Assembly: GCF_004341515.1 (NCBI RefSeq)
Contig: NZ_SLZF01000004.1
Location: 558,001 to 622,000 of the forward strand
Direction of reading: 5' to 3'
DNA length: 64,000 nt
DNA from: Allobosea sp. BK604
GTDB taxonomy: Bacteria; Pseudomonadota; Alphaproteobacteria; Rhizobiales; Beijerinckiaceae
A model generated the notes under the pieces. The model was not told the origin of the DNA, did no database searches, and saw only the letters and a list, made by a program, of their open reading frames with translations. A program made the translations under genes and the position numbers. Below, in pieces: positions 17,899-26,525 of the stretch. Within the stretch, counting starts at the first letter, position 1, and every line of letters begins with the position of its first letter.

Positions 17899-18969
17899 TC
17901 ACGCTGCGCGCGACCGGCGAACCGCATCCGACAAGTCATGAAACATCGTCATCACGAGCGGCCGGCGGTCAAGATTGTAGGTTTCCACCTCGCGGGCCGC
18001 GCGTCCCAGCTTTTCCCATACCTCCGCCAGCGGTGCAAGGCGGCCGGCGCCGGCAGCGGCATGGGCATGGAGATGGTCCGAGAGCCAGCTCTGGATCGTC
18101 TCGATCATGATGGCGAAATCGCTTTCGCCGGCCCGGCCGGCGACATCCTCGGCCAGCGCCATCAGCGCGGTCAGATCGATGCCCGGCAGCGCGTCGAGCC
18201 TGGCTCGAACCGCCTCGACCAGGGCCAGCGTCTCGGGATCGACATAGGTCAGGGCGCGGCGCACCGAACCGTCCGCGAGCGTCGCTGCGCGCCTGAGCGC
18301 CGAGCCGTCGAAGGGATCGCCCATGCGTTCGAGCGCGATCTCGCCGGCCTCGGCCACCTCGGCCTCGCTCAGCGCCTCGAAGCCGATCAGCCGGCAGCGC
18401 GAGCGAATGGTCGGCAGCAGGCGGCCGGGCGCATGCGCGATGATCAGGAAGAGCGCGCGCGCCGGTGGCTCCTCCAGCAGCTTCAGCAGGGCATTGGCGC
18501 TGGCGCGATCCATGTCCTCGGCCGAATCGACGATGCAGACGCGCCAGCCGCCCTCAGCCGCGCTGGCGCCGAAGCGGTCGATGACCTTGCGCACCTGGTC
18601 GACCGGGATATTGCTCGTGACGCTCTTGCCGTCTGGCTTAACCGTCCGGCGCAAGAGGTGCAGGTCGGGATGCGATTGCGCGATGATGCGCCGCGTCGCG
18701 GCATCTCCCTCCGGCATCGCCAGGCTGTCGGTGGCGCCGGCGCGAGCGAGCGGATCCCCGGCGGCCAGGACGAAGCGGGCGGCGCGATAGGCGAATGTCG
18801 CCTTCCCGATGCCCTCCGGCCCGCCGATCAGCCAGGCATGATGCATCCGGCCGGAGCGCAGCGCATCGAGGAAAGCCTGCTCCTGCCTGCTATGGCCGAC
18901 GAGCGCGAGCGTCTCGCGCGGGTGCGGCGCGTTGGGCAGGCGGTCAGGTTCGAGCGAAGTCTCGCGCAT
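17899..18969 (-). CDS. holB: DNA polymerase III delta' subunit
   Basis: A clamp-loader subunit (356 residues) of the replicative polymerase. It has an AAA+ fold with a P-loop-like GGPEGIGKAT (49-58), the CIVDSAEDMDRASANALLKLLEEPP block, the Walker-B/sensor region of delta', and the SRC motif (RSRCR). The ATG at 18969 overlaps the tmk stop by one base (TGATG); the frame extends one codon further to a TTG. Its place between tmk and metG matches the usual alphaproteobacterial order. Confidence 0.95.
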   Translation of the reverse strand: MRETSLEPDRLPNAPHPRETLALVGHSRQEQAFLDALRSGRMHHAWLIGGPEGIGKATFAYRAARFVLAAGDPLARAGATDSLAMPEGDAATRRIIAQSHPDLHLLRRTVKPDGKSVTSNIPVDQVRKVIDRFGASAAEGGWRVCIVDSAEDMDRASANALLKLLEEPPARALFLIIAHAPGRLLPTIRSRCRLIGFEALSEAEVAEAGEIALERMGDPFDGSALRRAATLADGSVRRALTYVDPETLALVEAVRARLDALPGIDLTALMALAEDVAGRAGESDFAIMIETIQSWLSDHLHAHAAAGAGRLAPLAEVWEKLGRAAREVETYNLDRRPLVMTMFHDLSDAVRRSRAA

Positions 18970-19631
18970 CAAGGGGTTTCGTCAGCGTCCTGATTCAGGG
19001 GCAGCCTCTCGCAGAGCACCTCCCAGGCCGCCTGCGCAAGCTTATCCGGCGGAAGGCTCGCATCGAGCACGGCGCAACGCTCCGGCTCCTTCTCGGCGAT
19101 GGCGAGATAGGCGGCTCGCAGCTTGCGGTGGAAAGTCAGGTTCTCGCCCTCGAAACGATCCTTGGCCTCGCCGGGATTGCGGCGCCTGGCGGCACGGGCG
19201 AGGCCTTCCTTCGGATCGAGATCGAGGATCAACGTGAGATCGGGCACGAGCCCGGCGATCGTGACCTGCTCGAGCTCGCCCAGCAGCGCCGGATCGATAT
19301 GGCCGAGCGCACCCTGATAGGCGCGCGTCGAATCGATGAAGCGGTCGCAGATGACCCATTCGCCGCGGGCGAGCGCCGGGCGGATGCGCCGGTCGATATG
19401 GTCGATCCGCGCCGCCGAGAACATCAAGGCTTCGACGAAGGGGCCATGCGGCTTGATCCGGCCCGACAGGATGGTCTCGCGGATCGCTTCCGCCTTGGGT
19501 GAGCCGCCGGGCTCGCGCGTCAGGTCAACCGGAATGTCGGACATCCGCAGGCGTTCGGCGAGCGAGCGCGCCAGCGTCGACTTGCCGGCGCCCTCCCCGC
19601 CTTCGAGCGTGATGAAGCAGCCATGGTCCAT
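18969..19631 (-). CDS. tmk: Thymidylate kinase
   Basis: A 220-residue dTMP kinase making dTDP for DNA synthesis. Motifs in order: P-loop EGGEGAGKST (~10-19), the TREPGGSP substrate-binding loop, the CDRFIDSTRAYQG block with the DR(F/Y) motif, and the basic lid region (RAARRRNPGEAKDRFE). It starts 2 bases... on the minus strand just downstream of the dacC stop (one-base gap) and overlaps holB, so all three are likely translated from one message. Confidence 0.97.
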   Translation of the reverse strand: MDHGCFITLEGGEGAGKSTLARSLAERLRMSDIPVDLTREPGGSPKAEAIRETILSGRIKPHGPFVEALMFSAARIDHIDRRIRPALARGEWVICDRFIDSTRAYQGALGHIDPALLGELEQVTIAGLVPDLTLILDLDPKEGLARAARRRNPGEAKDRFEGENLTFHRKLRAAYLAIAEKEPERCAVLDASLPPDKLAQAAWEVLCERLPLNQDADETP

Positions 19632-19632
19632 A

Positions 19633-20850
19633 TCAGCTTCGCTTGAACGCCTTGCGTACCCAGCCCGTCGCGGCCTCCATCAACGCGTCGAAGGCGCGAC
19701 TCTGCAAGGTGCCGGGTTCGATCGACTCGGCGGCATAGAGCGGGATGTCGAGCGTCTTGACGTCGCCGCGCGTCACCAGCAGCCGCCCGACCTCTGCGCC
19801 TTCCTGCAACGGAACGGTCAGCGGTCCACGATAGACGATGCGCGCGTTCAAGCGTTCATTCGTGCCGCGCGGCAGCAGAAGGCTGACCGGCCCCTTGGCC
19901 TTGAGCCCGACCCGACCCTTGGTGCCGCCGAAGACGCTGGCCTCGCCGACGATCTCGCCCTCGGCGAAGATCTGGCGAGTCTCGAAGGCGCGAAAGCCCC
20001 ACTCGAGCAGCTTGCGCGCCTCCTGCTCGCGTTCGCGCGCGGTCTTGAGGCCGTTTACTACGACGATCAGGCGCTGGCCGTGCTGCACCGCCGAGCCGAC
20101 CAGGCCGAACCCCGATTCGGTGATGTTGCCGGTCTTGAGTCCGTCGGCGCCGAGATCCATGCCAAGCAGCGGGTTGCGGTTCTGCTGCCGGATCTTGTTC
20201 CAGGTGAACTCGCGCTCGCCGAAGATCTTGTAGAGCTCGGGATAGGTCCGGATGATGTGGTCGGCGAGCAGCGCCATCTCGCGCGCCGTGACGCGCTGCT
20301 GCGGATCGCCCATGCCGGTCGCGTTCTTGAAGACCGACTTGGTCAGGCCGAGCGCCCTCACCCGTTCGGTCATGATGCGGGCGAAGGTGCTCTCGTCGCC
20401 CGCCACAGCCTCGGCCAGGGCGATCGAGGCATCGTTGCCGGACTGGACGATGATGCCGCGCAGGATGTCCGAGAGCTTCACCCGACTGTTGAGCTGGGCG
20501 AACATGGCGGAGCCGCCCGACGGCCCGCCCCCCTTGCGCCAAGCGTTCTCCGAAATCACGATCTCGCTGTCGAGCGTCAGGCGCCCCTGCGCGATCTCCT
20601 GGAATGCCACGAGTACGGTCGCGAGCTTGGCGAGGCTCGCCGGCACCATCAGCTCGTCGGCGGCCTTCTCGTAGAGCACCGTGCCGCTGGCCGTATCCAG
20701 CAGGATCGCGTAGGGCGCCAGCGACTGGAATGCCTGCGCCCGGGCGGGGCCGGCCTGCACGGCCGACCATAGCAAAAGCACAGCCAGAACAGCCGCTTGG
20801 ATAGCGGCCTTCAATCCAGGTTCTCGGTTGATTTTTTGCACCGCGCTCAT
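19633..20850 (-). CDS. dacC: D-alanyl-D-alanine carboxypeptidase (penicillin-binding protein 5/6 type)
   Basis: A 405-residue periplasmic peptidoglycan carboxypeptidase that trims the terminal D-Ala of pentapeptides. It has an N-terminal signal peptide (hydrophobic residues ~14-34, AxA cleavage near 38), the active-site tetrad SLAK (S72-K75), SGN (137-139) and KTG (239-241). The C-terminal PBP5-type beta domain follows, ending in a likely amphipathic membrane anchor (WVRKAFKRS). It lies between rlpA and tmk, linking cell-wall genes to the replication genes of the operon. Exact paralogue naming (dacA, dacC or dacF) is uncertain. Confidence 0.93.
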   Translation of the reverse strand: MSAVQKINREPGLKAAIQAAVLAVLLLWSAVQAGPARAQAFQSLAPYAILLDTASGTVLYEKAADELMVPASLAKLATVLVAFQEIAQGRLTLDSEIVISENAWRKGGGPSGGSAMFAQLNSRVKLSDILRGIIVQSGNDASIALAEAVAGDESTFARIMTERVRALGLTKSVFKNATGMGDPQQRVTAREMALLADHIIRTYPELYKIFGEREFTWNKIRQQNRNPLLGMDLGADGLKTGNITESGFGLVGSAVQHGQRLIVVVNGLKTAREREQEARKLLEWGFRAFETRQIFAEGEIVGEASVFGGTKGRVGLKAKGPVSLLLPRGTNERLNARIVYRGPLTVPLQEGAEVGRLLVTRGDVKTLDIPLYAAESIEPGTLQSRAFDALMEAATGWVRKAFKRS

Positions 20851-20899
20851 GCCTTGATCTGAAGCAGAGCGGGATGCTTCGGGTCAAGCCTCGGCGGCG

Positions 20900-22093
20900 T
20901 CAATTCCGCGCTAGCGGCAGGGTCTGCTGCGGGACGAGGTCGCGGGCGAGCGGATGGTTTTTTGCGAAGCGCTCGATCGGCGCACGTTCCGGCGCAGCGA
21001 ACAGGCTGGCGACCGTGGCGCGAGCCGGAGGCGGCAGAGGTGCCATGATCGGAGCGTTGGTCGGGCGCACGAGCACGGGCCGGCTGGCATTGGCGATGGT
21101 ATCGAGATCGAAGGGCCGGTTCGGCGGCAACGGCGCCCCGCGGACGACGACCGCGGCGCTCGGCGCCGGCACGGCGGCGGCCGAGGCTGCGACCGGCGTG
21201 GCCGGGATGATGGTGCGGACTGCCGGCTGCTCAGGCGCATAGGCCTGCACGACCGGCTGGCTGACGGGAGCCGGCGCAGGTTCGGGGCGGAAGCTCTCCT
21301 CACGCGGCGGCACCTCGTCGAGATCGGCGCTGCGGCTGCGGTCGACCAAGACCGGCGCATTGCTGGCGACCATGGTGCGGGCGCTGGTGCCCGGAATCGC
21401 GGCCGGCTGACCATCGGTCCGCAAGGTCGCGAGCAGGAGCCTGTCGTCGGAGCCGGCGAGCGAGGCCTGGCCGAGATACTCGAGCTTGATGCGGGCGGTG
21501 CCGAGATGGCGGAAGGCGAGCGCATCGGCCGTCTTCTGCGAGACGTCCATGACGCGGCCGCTATGATAGGGACCACGATCGTTCACGCGCACGATGATCG
21601 AGCGGCTGTTGAGCAGATTGGTGACGCGCGCATAGGCCGGCAGCGGCATGGTCGGATGCGCGGCGCTGATGCCCAGGCGGTCATAGACCTCGCCATTGGC
21701 CGTGCGCCGGCCATGGAAGGCCTCGCCGTACCAGGAGGCCGTGCCGATCTGCGTATAGCCGACCGGCTTGTCATATGGCGCATAGCGCTTGCCGGCGACC
21801 GAATAGGGCCTGCCGACAAGCTGGCGACCGCCGCCCTTCGGCACGGGCTCGCCATCGGCGACGACGCGCGGGCTGGCCGGACCATATTTCGACGAGGGAA
21901 AAGCACCGATCTCCTTGGAGCGACCGCGGCGGGCGACCTGGTCGTTGGCGCAATTGGCGAGAAAGACTCCGGCCAAGACGACGCAGCCGAGGCGCAGGGC
22001 GCGAATGGCAGGCGTTGAAGGCGCGCGCGCAGACTCCGGTGCGGGATCGAGTGCGGTCAATGCCGGGGCCGAAGAGCGAGCGCCTCGCGTCAT
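20900..22093 (-). CDS. rlpA: Septal ring lytic transglycosylase RlpA-like lipoprotein
   Basis: A 397-residue outer-membrane lipoprotein. The lipobox LANC places the lipidated Cys at residue ~48 after a long n-region. The double-psi beta-barrel domain is clear from GTASWYGEAFHGRRTANGE and VRVNDRGPYHSGRVMDVS, holding the catalytic-type Asp. The C-terminal half is Pro/Ala-rich and I see no SPOR domain, unlike E. coli RlpA, so septal targeting may differ. The ATG at 22093 follows AGGA by seven bases; a longer frame starts at 22153 without support. It is the first gene of the operon running down to 14641. Confidence 0.88.
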   Translation of the reverse strand: MTRGARSSAPALTALDPAPESARAPSTPAIRALRLGCVVLAGVFLANCANDQVARRGRSKEIGAFPSSKYGPASPRVVADGEPVPKGGGRQLVGRPYSVAGKRYAPYDKPVGYTQIGTASWYGEAFHGRRTANGEVYDRLGISAAHPTMPLPAYARVTNLLNSRSIIVRVNDRGPYHSGRVMDVSQKTADALAFRHLGTARIKLEYLGQASLAGSDDRLLLATLRTDGQPAAIPGTSARTMVASNAPVLVDRSRSADLDEVPPREESFRPEPAPAPVSQPVVQAYAPEQPAVRTIIPATPVAASAAAVPAPSAAVVVRGAPLPPNRPFDLDTIANASRPVLVRPTNAPIMAPLPPPARATVASLFAAPERAPIERFAKNHPLARDLVPQQTLPLARN

Positions 22094-22601
22094 GCCGTAT
22101 TCCTGACTCCTGGGCCGAAAAGAAGCGCGACGGCCAAGCCGCGAATGCGGCAAGACCGAAGCTTTCGACCAATTCCGTTAAGGGAGTGCTAACGGGCGAA
22201 AACGCGTGTCGCGCTCCGCCAATCTGGCATCCCATGCGCCCTAGGGCGGGCACAAAGGTGTCGGAAATGCGGCAGCTGTCAATCCATGTTCCAGCCGGAA
22301 CCATTTTTTCCGCCGGCGTGACCTGAACGCAACGGGTCCGACCAGAGATTCTCAATCGGGTCTGCGAGGCGCTTTACCCGCTTCATCCAGGGCATTTTGT
22401 ACTGGAATGGGACGCTAAGCGGATGAACGACGTCGCGAGCACGGTTCCGACGGTCACGACAACCGCCGCGCTATCGGGCGTCGCAAGATGGCACCTCCCG
22501 CCGCGCTGCCACGATTCGAACACGGATGCTTTCGGCCGCCGCCGACTCGCTGCCACAATGTCCGGGAGCCGAGATCAACCATCAGGCCGAGCTCATTGGG
22601 T
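22094..22601. other. Non-coding stretch upstream of rlpA
   Basis: About 500 bases between the rlpA start and the 3' end of the tRNA gene. It must contain the promoter of the rlpA operon. I see no convincing gene, riboswitch fold or clear -35/-10 pair in it; open frames here have shadow-like composition and no ribosome-binding site. Confidence 0.5.
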
Positions 22602-22691
22602 TGGCGGAAGGGGTGGGATTCGAACCCACGGTGGGCTTGCACCCACGGCGGTTTTCAAGACCGCTGCCTTAAACCACTCGGCCACCCTTCC
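22602..22691 (-). tRNA. tRNA-Ser (anticodon UGA), CCA encoded
   Basis: Read on the minus strand this is a 90-base class II tRNA. The acceptor stem GGAAGGG/CCCTTCC is perfect, with discriminator G and an encoded CCA at 22602-22604. The D-arm GGCCGAGTGGTTTAAGGC, anticodon stem GCGGT/ACCGC with loop CTTGAAA (anticodon TGA), a long variable arm (GTGGGTGCAAGCCCAC type) and the TTCGAAT T-loop are all present. The long variable arm and UGA anticodon identify serine, reading UCA and related codons. Confidence 0.97.
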
Positions 22692-22877
22692 AGCGCAATC
22701 GTCATTGCCGGGAGCGAGCCGGTTTGGCAAGCGCGAAGCGGGGCGAGCGATCATGTCCTCTGAGTCTGGGCAGACTGAACGCCTGCTCTCCGTCGCAGGG
22801 CCGGTAGCCTGCGTGACAGTGCCAGAGAAGCGCTCGATCGACCCCAGCCCAAGGCGACGTCGCGATCCCTCAGCCGG

Positions 22878-23165
22878 TCAATCGTCCCAGTAAGGCCCGC
22901 TCTTGCAGCGATAGCCGACGAAGCAGGACGGCGTATCGCGGCTCGGCACCCAGGCCGGCTCGATATATTCGTCGAACTGGCAGAAGCTGCGGTCGCGCAC
23001 GTAGCGATCATAGGTATAGCCGCCGGTGCCGAGCACGATGGCGCCGTTCGCGACCACGCTCTGGCGGTTGGCCGTGCAAGACCTCGCCGGTGACGACGGA
23101 CGGGGCTGCGCCGCCGCCAGATCGGCGGCCAATGTCAGCACCAGAGCAAGAACGATCCGCCTCAT
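22878..23165 (-). CDS. Small secreted cysteine-containing protein of unknown function
   Basis: A 95-residue protein with a Sec signal peptide (MRRIVLALVLTLAADLAAAQ, cleavage after AAAQ or nearby). The mature part of about 75 residues has four cysteines (SCT, FCQ, SCF, RCK), probably two disulfides, and is rich in Tyr and Trp. I do not recognise a family. GGAGG five bases before the ATG makes the start secure. It stands alone, opposite in direction to the next gene. Confidence 0.7.
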   Translation of the reverse strand: MRRIVLALVLTLAADLAAAQPRPSSPARSCTANRQSVVANGAIVLGTGGYTYDRYVRDRSFCQFDEYIEPAWVPSRDTPSCFVGYRCKSGPYWDD

Positions 23166-23483
23166 CTTTGCCTCCAATCTTCGAGATCGCGGGGGTCATG
23201 GCCACAATCTAGGGCATGCATCCCCGCTCCCTGCGTGACCTGGAGCACATTATAGCACGCCGGTAGTTCCGGACTGCCGCCGAACTTTATTCAGCGTCCG
23301 ATCGCGGCGAAGTGATCGCGCTATTTCACGAGAGATCGGGCATCGATTTCCTGTCGAAAGAATTGCGGCACCGTCTTGAGAGAATTGAGGTGATCGCTTG
23401 TTTGTGAACTCACAAAGATTTGCTGAAACAGGATTGGTGATTTGTGCATTTATTTGATGGGCGACACGTATAGGAGATTGGTC
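23166..23483. other. Divergent intergenic region, AT-richer than surroundings
   Basis: About 320 bases between two divergent small-protein genes. Its right half is clearly less GC-rich than the flanking coding DNA, as expected for promoters, and contains the dyad at 23401-23416. I cannot assign a -35/-10 pair with confidence and see no structured RNA. Confidence 0.5.
23401..23416. promoter_or_regulatory. Inverted repeat TTTGTGA-AC-TCACAAA, possible operator
   Basis: Seven-base perfect arms around a 2-base centre, about 68 bases upstream of the start of the PepSY-like gene. The arms resemble CRP/FNR half-sites (TGTGA/TCACA), but the spacing is two bases rather than six, so a different regulator would be needed. 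Confidence 0.3.
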
Positions 23484-23867
23484 ATGTTGATCCACAAACT
23501 CGCGTTCTTCGCTGGCGCTCTCGTCGTGCTCGCCGCCCCGGTGGCTCAGGCCTATGACCAGACCGGGTCCGGCGCGGACAGCATCGTCAGCGACACCTAC
23601 AATAATCAGCGCGCCCTCGATGAGCAGGCGCAGAATCGCGCCTATCAGGATCAGTTCCGCATGGAGCGGCGGCCAATGGTCCGCACGGTGGGAATCAGCC
23701 GGAACGACGCGGTCGATATCGCCCGCGCCCATGGCGTCAGCGATATCAGGGCAGTGCGCCTGCTCCGCGACGGAGACTGGATGGTTCGCGGCAACAATGC
23801 TCGTGGCGCCACCGTCGCCGTCCGCGTCGATCCGCGCGGCGACGTGCTCGGCATGCGCCGCGGTTGA
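23484..23867 (+). CDS. Small secreted protein with PepSY-like C-terminal domain
   Basis: A 127-residue exported protein. A signal peptide is clear ([21 protein letters not shown], cleavage before YDQ). A polar Gln/Asn/Arg-rich linker leads to a C-terminal domain with the PepSY-like pattern [14 protein letters not shown]...[12 protein letters not shown]...[11 protein letters not shown]. PepSY-type domains are thought to inhibit peptidases or act as small periplasmic binding modules; no partner is evident. The ATG at 23484 follows GGAG by seven bases; an upstream in-frame start at 23442 would spoil the signal peptide. A strong terminator follows. Confidence 0.8.
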   Translation: MLIHKLAFFAGALVVLAAPVAQAYDQTGSGADSIVSDTYNNQRALDEQAQNRAYQDQFRMERRPMVRTVGISRNDAVDIARAHGVSDIRAVRLLRDGDWMVRGNNARGATVAVRVDPRGDVLGMRRG

Positions 23868-23884
23868 ACGACACCGAGCCTGAG

Positions 23885-23913
23885 GGGCCGCCTCCTCCGG
23901 GAGGCGGCCCTTT
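23885..23913 (+). terminator. Rho-independent terminator after the PepSY-like gene
   Basis: GGGCCGCCTCC (23885-23895) pairs perfectly with GGAGGCGGCCC (23900-23910) around the loop TCCG, followed by TTTC. The 11-bp GC-rich stem and its place 17 bases after the stop make it a good intrinsic terminator. Confidence 0.85.
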
Positions 23914-23980
23914 CATCTCGGCCGGGCCGTGGCAAGATCGGAGATCGGCCAGGCGGAACCGCCAGGGTTGGGGGGAGGCC

Positions 23981-24496
23981 ATGCCGACACAACTCCGCGC
24001 TATCCGCGCCGATATCACCACGCTTTCGGTCGATGCCATCGTCAACGCCGCCAATTCCTCGCTGCTCGGCGGCGGCGGCGTCGATGGCGCGATCCATCGT
24101 TCGGCCGGGCCGGAGCTCGTGCAGGAATGCCGGCTGCTCGGCGGCTGCCGGACCGGCGACGCCAAGCTCACCAAGGGCTACAGGCTGCCGGCGCGCTTCG
24201 TCGTCCATACGGTCGGGCCGGTCTGGCGCGGCGGCGACCAGGGCGAGCCGGAGCTGCTGGCTTCCTGCTATCGGCGCTCGCTCGAGCTTGCAGGCGAACG
24301 GGCGATCCGAAGCATCGCCTTTCCCAGCATCAGCACGGGCATCTACGGCTATCCGATCGACGATGCGGCTGTGATCGCGATCGATACCGTGCGCCTTGTC
24401 ATCGCGAAGCAGGAGCTGCCGACGGACGTGATCTTCTGTTGTTTCTCGGCCGATGACCTCGGCATCTACGAGCGCGTGCTCGGCGCGCGAGCGTAG
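23981..24496 (+). CDS. Macrodomain protein, O-acetyl-ADP-ribose deacetylase type
   Basis: A 171-residue single macrodomain of the YmdB/MacroD class. The ADP-ribose-binding blocks are [18 protein letters not shown] (residues 22-39) and the phosphate loop [10 protein letters not shown]; both the catalytic-type Asn and Asp-Gly pair are intact. Such enzymes remove acetyl from O-acetyl-ADP-ribose or ADP-ribose from acidic residues in the cytoplasm. GGGGAGG just before the ATG at 23981 fixes the start; the longer frame would begin inside the upstream terminator. Its TAG stop is the first three bases of a palindromic repeat. Confidence 0.92.
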   Translation: MPTQLRAIRADITTLSVDAIVNAANSSLLGGGGVDGAIHRSAGPELVQECRLLGGCRTGDAKLTKGYRLPARFVVHTVGPVWRGGDQGEPELLASCYRRSLELAGERAIRSIAFPSISTGIYGYPIDDAAVIAIDTVRLVIAKQELPTDVIFCCFSADDLGIYERVLGARA

Positions 24497-24597
24497 AGCA
24501 TTTCCGCGTTTCTTCGAACCGCGTAGATTCTCTAACTCTTTGTTTTAACGCATTTTCTTCACGCGAACCGGCGTCCACTTCGCTCGAAAATGCTCGA
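24494..24597 (+). repeat. Rhizobial-type intergenic repeat (GAGCATTT family), copy 1 of 2
   Basis: Bounded by TAGAGCATTTCCGCG and GCTCGAAAATGCTC, with GAGCATTT/AAATGCTC as inverted ends and a conserved middle (GCATTTTCTTCACGCGAACCGG). The second copy lies inverted at 54349-54453. The first three bases are the stop codon of the macrodomain gene. Confidence 0.88.
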
Positions 24598-24612
24598 GCC
24601 GCCCTCGCCGCT

Positions 24613-25566
24613 TCACGATGCGAGCGCATCGTCCTCCATGCGGGCATTGCGCCTGATCGCCTGGGGCGGCTGGCCGAAGGCGCGCAGGAAGGCGCGGCGC
24701 ATGCGCTCGCGATCGGCGAAGCCGGTCTCGCTGGCGACGACATCGATCGGATGCCGGCTCTGCTCCATCATCAGCCGGGCCGCCTCGATGCGCAGGTTCT
24801 CCACCGCCTTGGCCGGCGATTGCCCGGTCTCGGCGCGGAAGGCGCGGCTGAACTGGCGCGGGCTGAGATGGGCGGCCTCGGCCAGCTGCTCGACCGAGAG
24901 CGGCGTGCGCAGGTTGCCCCTGGCATAGGCGAGCGCGGCCTGGATACGATCCGATTTCGGCTCGAGCTCGAGCAGGGCCGAGAATTGCGACTGCCCCCCG
25001 GCGCGGCGGTGATAGACCACGAGCTTCCTGGCGACGAGCCGGGCGAGCTCGACGCCATGATCCTTTTCGATCATCGCCAACGCGAGATCGATGCCGGCGG
25101 TCATGCCGGCCGAGGTCCAGATCGGGCCGTCGATGATGAAGATGCGGTCCTCTTCGGTCTTCACCCCGGGAAAGCGCTTCTGAAAGTCGCGGGCGAAGGC
25201 CCAATGCGTGGTCGCGCGCCTGCCGTCGAGCAGGCCGGCCTCGCCGAGGACGAAGGCGGCCGTGCAGATCGAGGCGACGCGGCGGCAGGAGGTCTGCGCC
25301 TGCCGCAGGAAGGCGTGCAGAGCCGGCGTGCCCGCCTCGATGCCGGTGCCGCCTCCAACGATGACCGTGTCATAGGCGGGCTCGCCGAAGCGCGAGGTCT
25401 CGACGGTCATGCCGACGGAACTGCGCACCGGCCCGCCTTCCTCGGAAAGGAAATGCAGCTCGTAGAGCGTCTGCTCCGCCGTGATGTTGGCGAATTCGAA
25501 GGCCGAGACGGCCGAGAAGCTCATGACCTGGAAATGGGGGAAGACGATGAAGCCGATGCGCTGCAT
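24613..25566 (-). CDS. GlxA family AraC-type transcriptional regulator (DJ-1/PfpI domain)
   Basis: A 317-residue regulator. Residues ~1-170 form a DJ-1/PfpI-like domain, with the nucleophile-elbow cysteine in SICTAAFVLGEAG and the TVIVGGGTG block; residues ~210-312 are an AraC DNA-binding domain with two helix-turn-helices (LSVEQLAEAAHLSPRQFSRAF and the VASETGFADRERMRRAFLRAFG segment). The ATG at 25566 follows CAGGAG; the frame continues upstream without support. It is divergent from an SDR oxidoreductase that it probably controls (inference from arrangement). The ligand is unknown. Confidence 0.93.
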   Translation of the reverse strand: MQRIGFIVFPHFQVMSFSAVSAFEFANITAEQTLYELHFLSEEGGPVRSSVGMTVETSRFGEPAYDTVIVGGGTGIEAGTPALHAFLRQAQTSCRRVASICTAAFVLGEAGLLDGRRATTHWAFARDFQKRFPGVKTEEDRIFIIDGPIWTSAGMTAGIDLALAMIEKDHGVELARLVARKLVVYHRRAGGQSQFSALLELEPKSDRIQAALAYARGNLRTPLSVEQLAEAAHLSPRQFSRAFRAETGQSPAKAVENLRIEAARLMMEQSRHPIDVVASETGFADRERMRRAFLRAFGQPPQAIRRNARMEDDALAS

Positions 25567-25680
25567 GGCTCGCTCCTGCGATGTCCTAAAACGAGGTATA
25601 TATGACATTTGAGACGCGCACCAGCAGGCGTATCCCATTCCGTGGCAGCCGTCCTCACCGGCGAAACGGAGATTTGAACC

Positions 25681-26478
25681 ATGACCATTCCATCAAAGGG
25701 CACCGCCCTCGTCACCGGCGCTTCCTCCGGCATCGGCGCGATCTATGCCGACCGCCTGGCGCGCCGGGGGTATGACCTGATCCTGGTGGCGCGCAATCGC
25801 GACCGCCTGCATGCGCTGGCGAACAAGCTCTCCGACGAGACCGGCCGCTCGGTCGAGGTCGTCGCCGCCGATCTCGGCGACAAGGCCGATCTCGCCCGCG
25901 TCGAGACCGTGCTGAAGAGCGATGCCAGCATCACGCTGCTGGTCAACAATGCCGGCTTCGGCGCGGCCGCGCCGCTGCTCCAGGCCGATATCGAGAAGAT
26001 GGAGGAGATGATCACGCTGAACGTCACCGCGCTGACGCGGCTGACCTATGCGGCAGTGCCTGGCTTCGTCGCACGCGGCACCGGCACGATCATCAATATC
26101 GCCTCGATCGTCGCCGTGGCGCCCGAGTTGCTCAACGGCGTCTATGGCGGCAGCAAGGCCTTCGTGCTCGCCTTCAGCCAGTCGCTGAAGCATGAGCTCG
26201 CCGACAAGGGCGTGCGCGTGCAGGCGGTGATGCCCGGCGCGACGGCGACGGAGTTCTGGGGCGTCGCCGGCGTCCCGGTGGAACATCTGCCGCAGCAAAT
26301 CGTGATGCCGGCGGAGGCGATGGTCGATGCATCGCTGGCCGGGCTCGATGCCGGCGAATTCGCCACCATTCCTGCCCTCCCCGATCTGGCCGACTGGGAG
26401 GCCTTCGAGGCGGCCCGGCAGAAGCTCGGCCCGAACCTGTCGCACTCGGCGCCGGCGGCACGCTACAAGGCGGCCTGA
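25681..26478 (+). CDS. SDR family NAD(P)-dependent oxidoreductase
   Basis: A 265-residue classical short-chain dehydrogenase. It has the cofactor motif TGASSGIG (12-19), NNAGFGAAAPL, the catalytic Ser region (INIASIVAV) and the YxxxK pair (YGGSK). VMPGATATEFW after the active site is typical. Length is normal. It is divergently transcribed from the GlxA-type regulator with a ~115-base shared region. The substrate cannot be predicted. A GC-rich hairpin lies after the stop. Confidence 0.93.
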   Translation: MTIPSKGTALVTGASSGIGAIYADRLARRGYDLILVARNRDRLHALANKLSDETGRSVEVVAADLGDKADLARVETVLKSDASITLLVNNAGFGAAAPLLQADIEKMEEMITLNVTALTRLTYAAVPGFVARGTGTIINIASIVAVAPELLNGVYGGSKAFVLAFSQSLKHELADKGVRVQAVMPGATATEFWGVAGVPVEHLPQQIVMPAEAMVDASLAGLDAGEFATIPALPDLADWEAFEAARQKLGPNLSHSAPAARYKAA

Positions 26479-26493
26479 CCCGCCACGAATATC

Positions 26494-26516
26494 GGCCGCG
26501 CCAGAAGGGCGCGGCC
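26494..26516. terminator. GC-rich hairpin between convergent genes
   Basis: GGCCGCGCC (26494-26502) pairs with GGCGCGGCC (26508-26516) around a 5-base loop, 16 bases after the SDR stop and just before the end of the convergent MFS gene. There is no T-tract on either side, so termination efficiency is uncertain. Confidence 0.5.
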
Positions 26517-26525
26517 GGTCTCATG

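Noticed and set aside
22423..22893. Open frames across the tRNA-Ser gene
   Set aside because: They overlap a perfect tRNA fold and contain the familiar translated-tRNA peptide (GGIRTHGG-like), a known false gene call.
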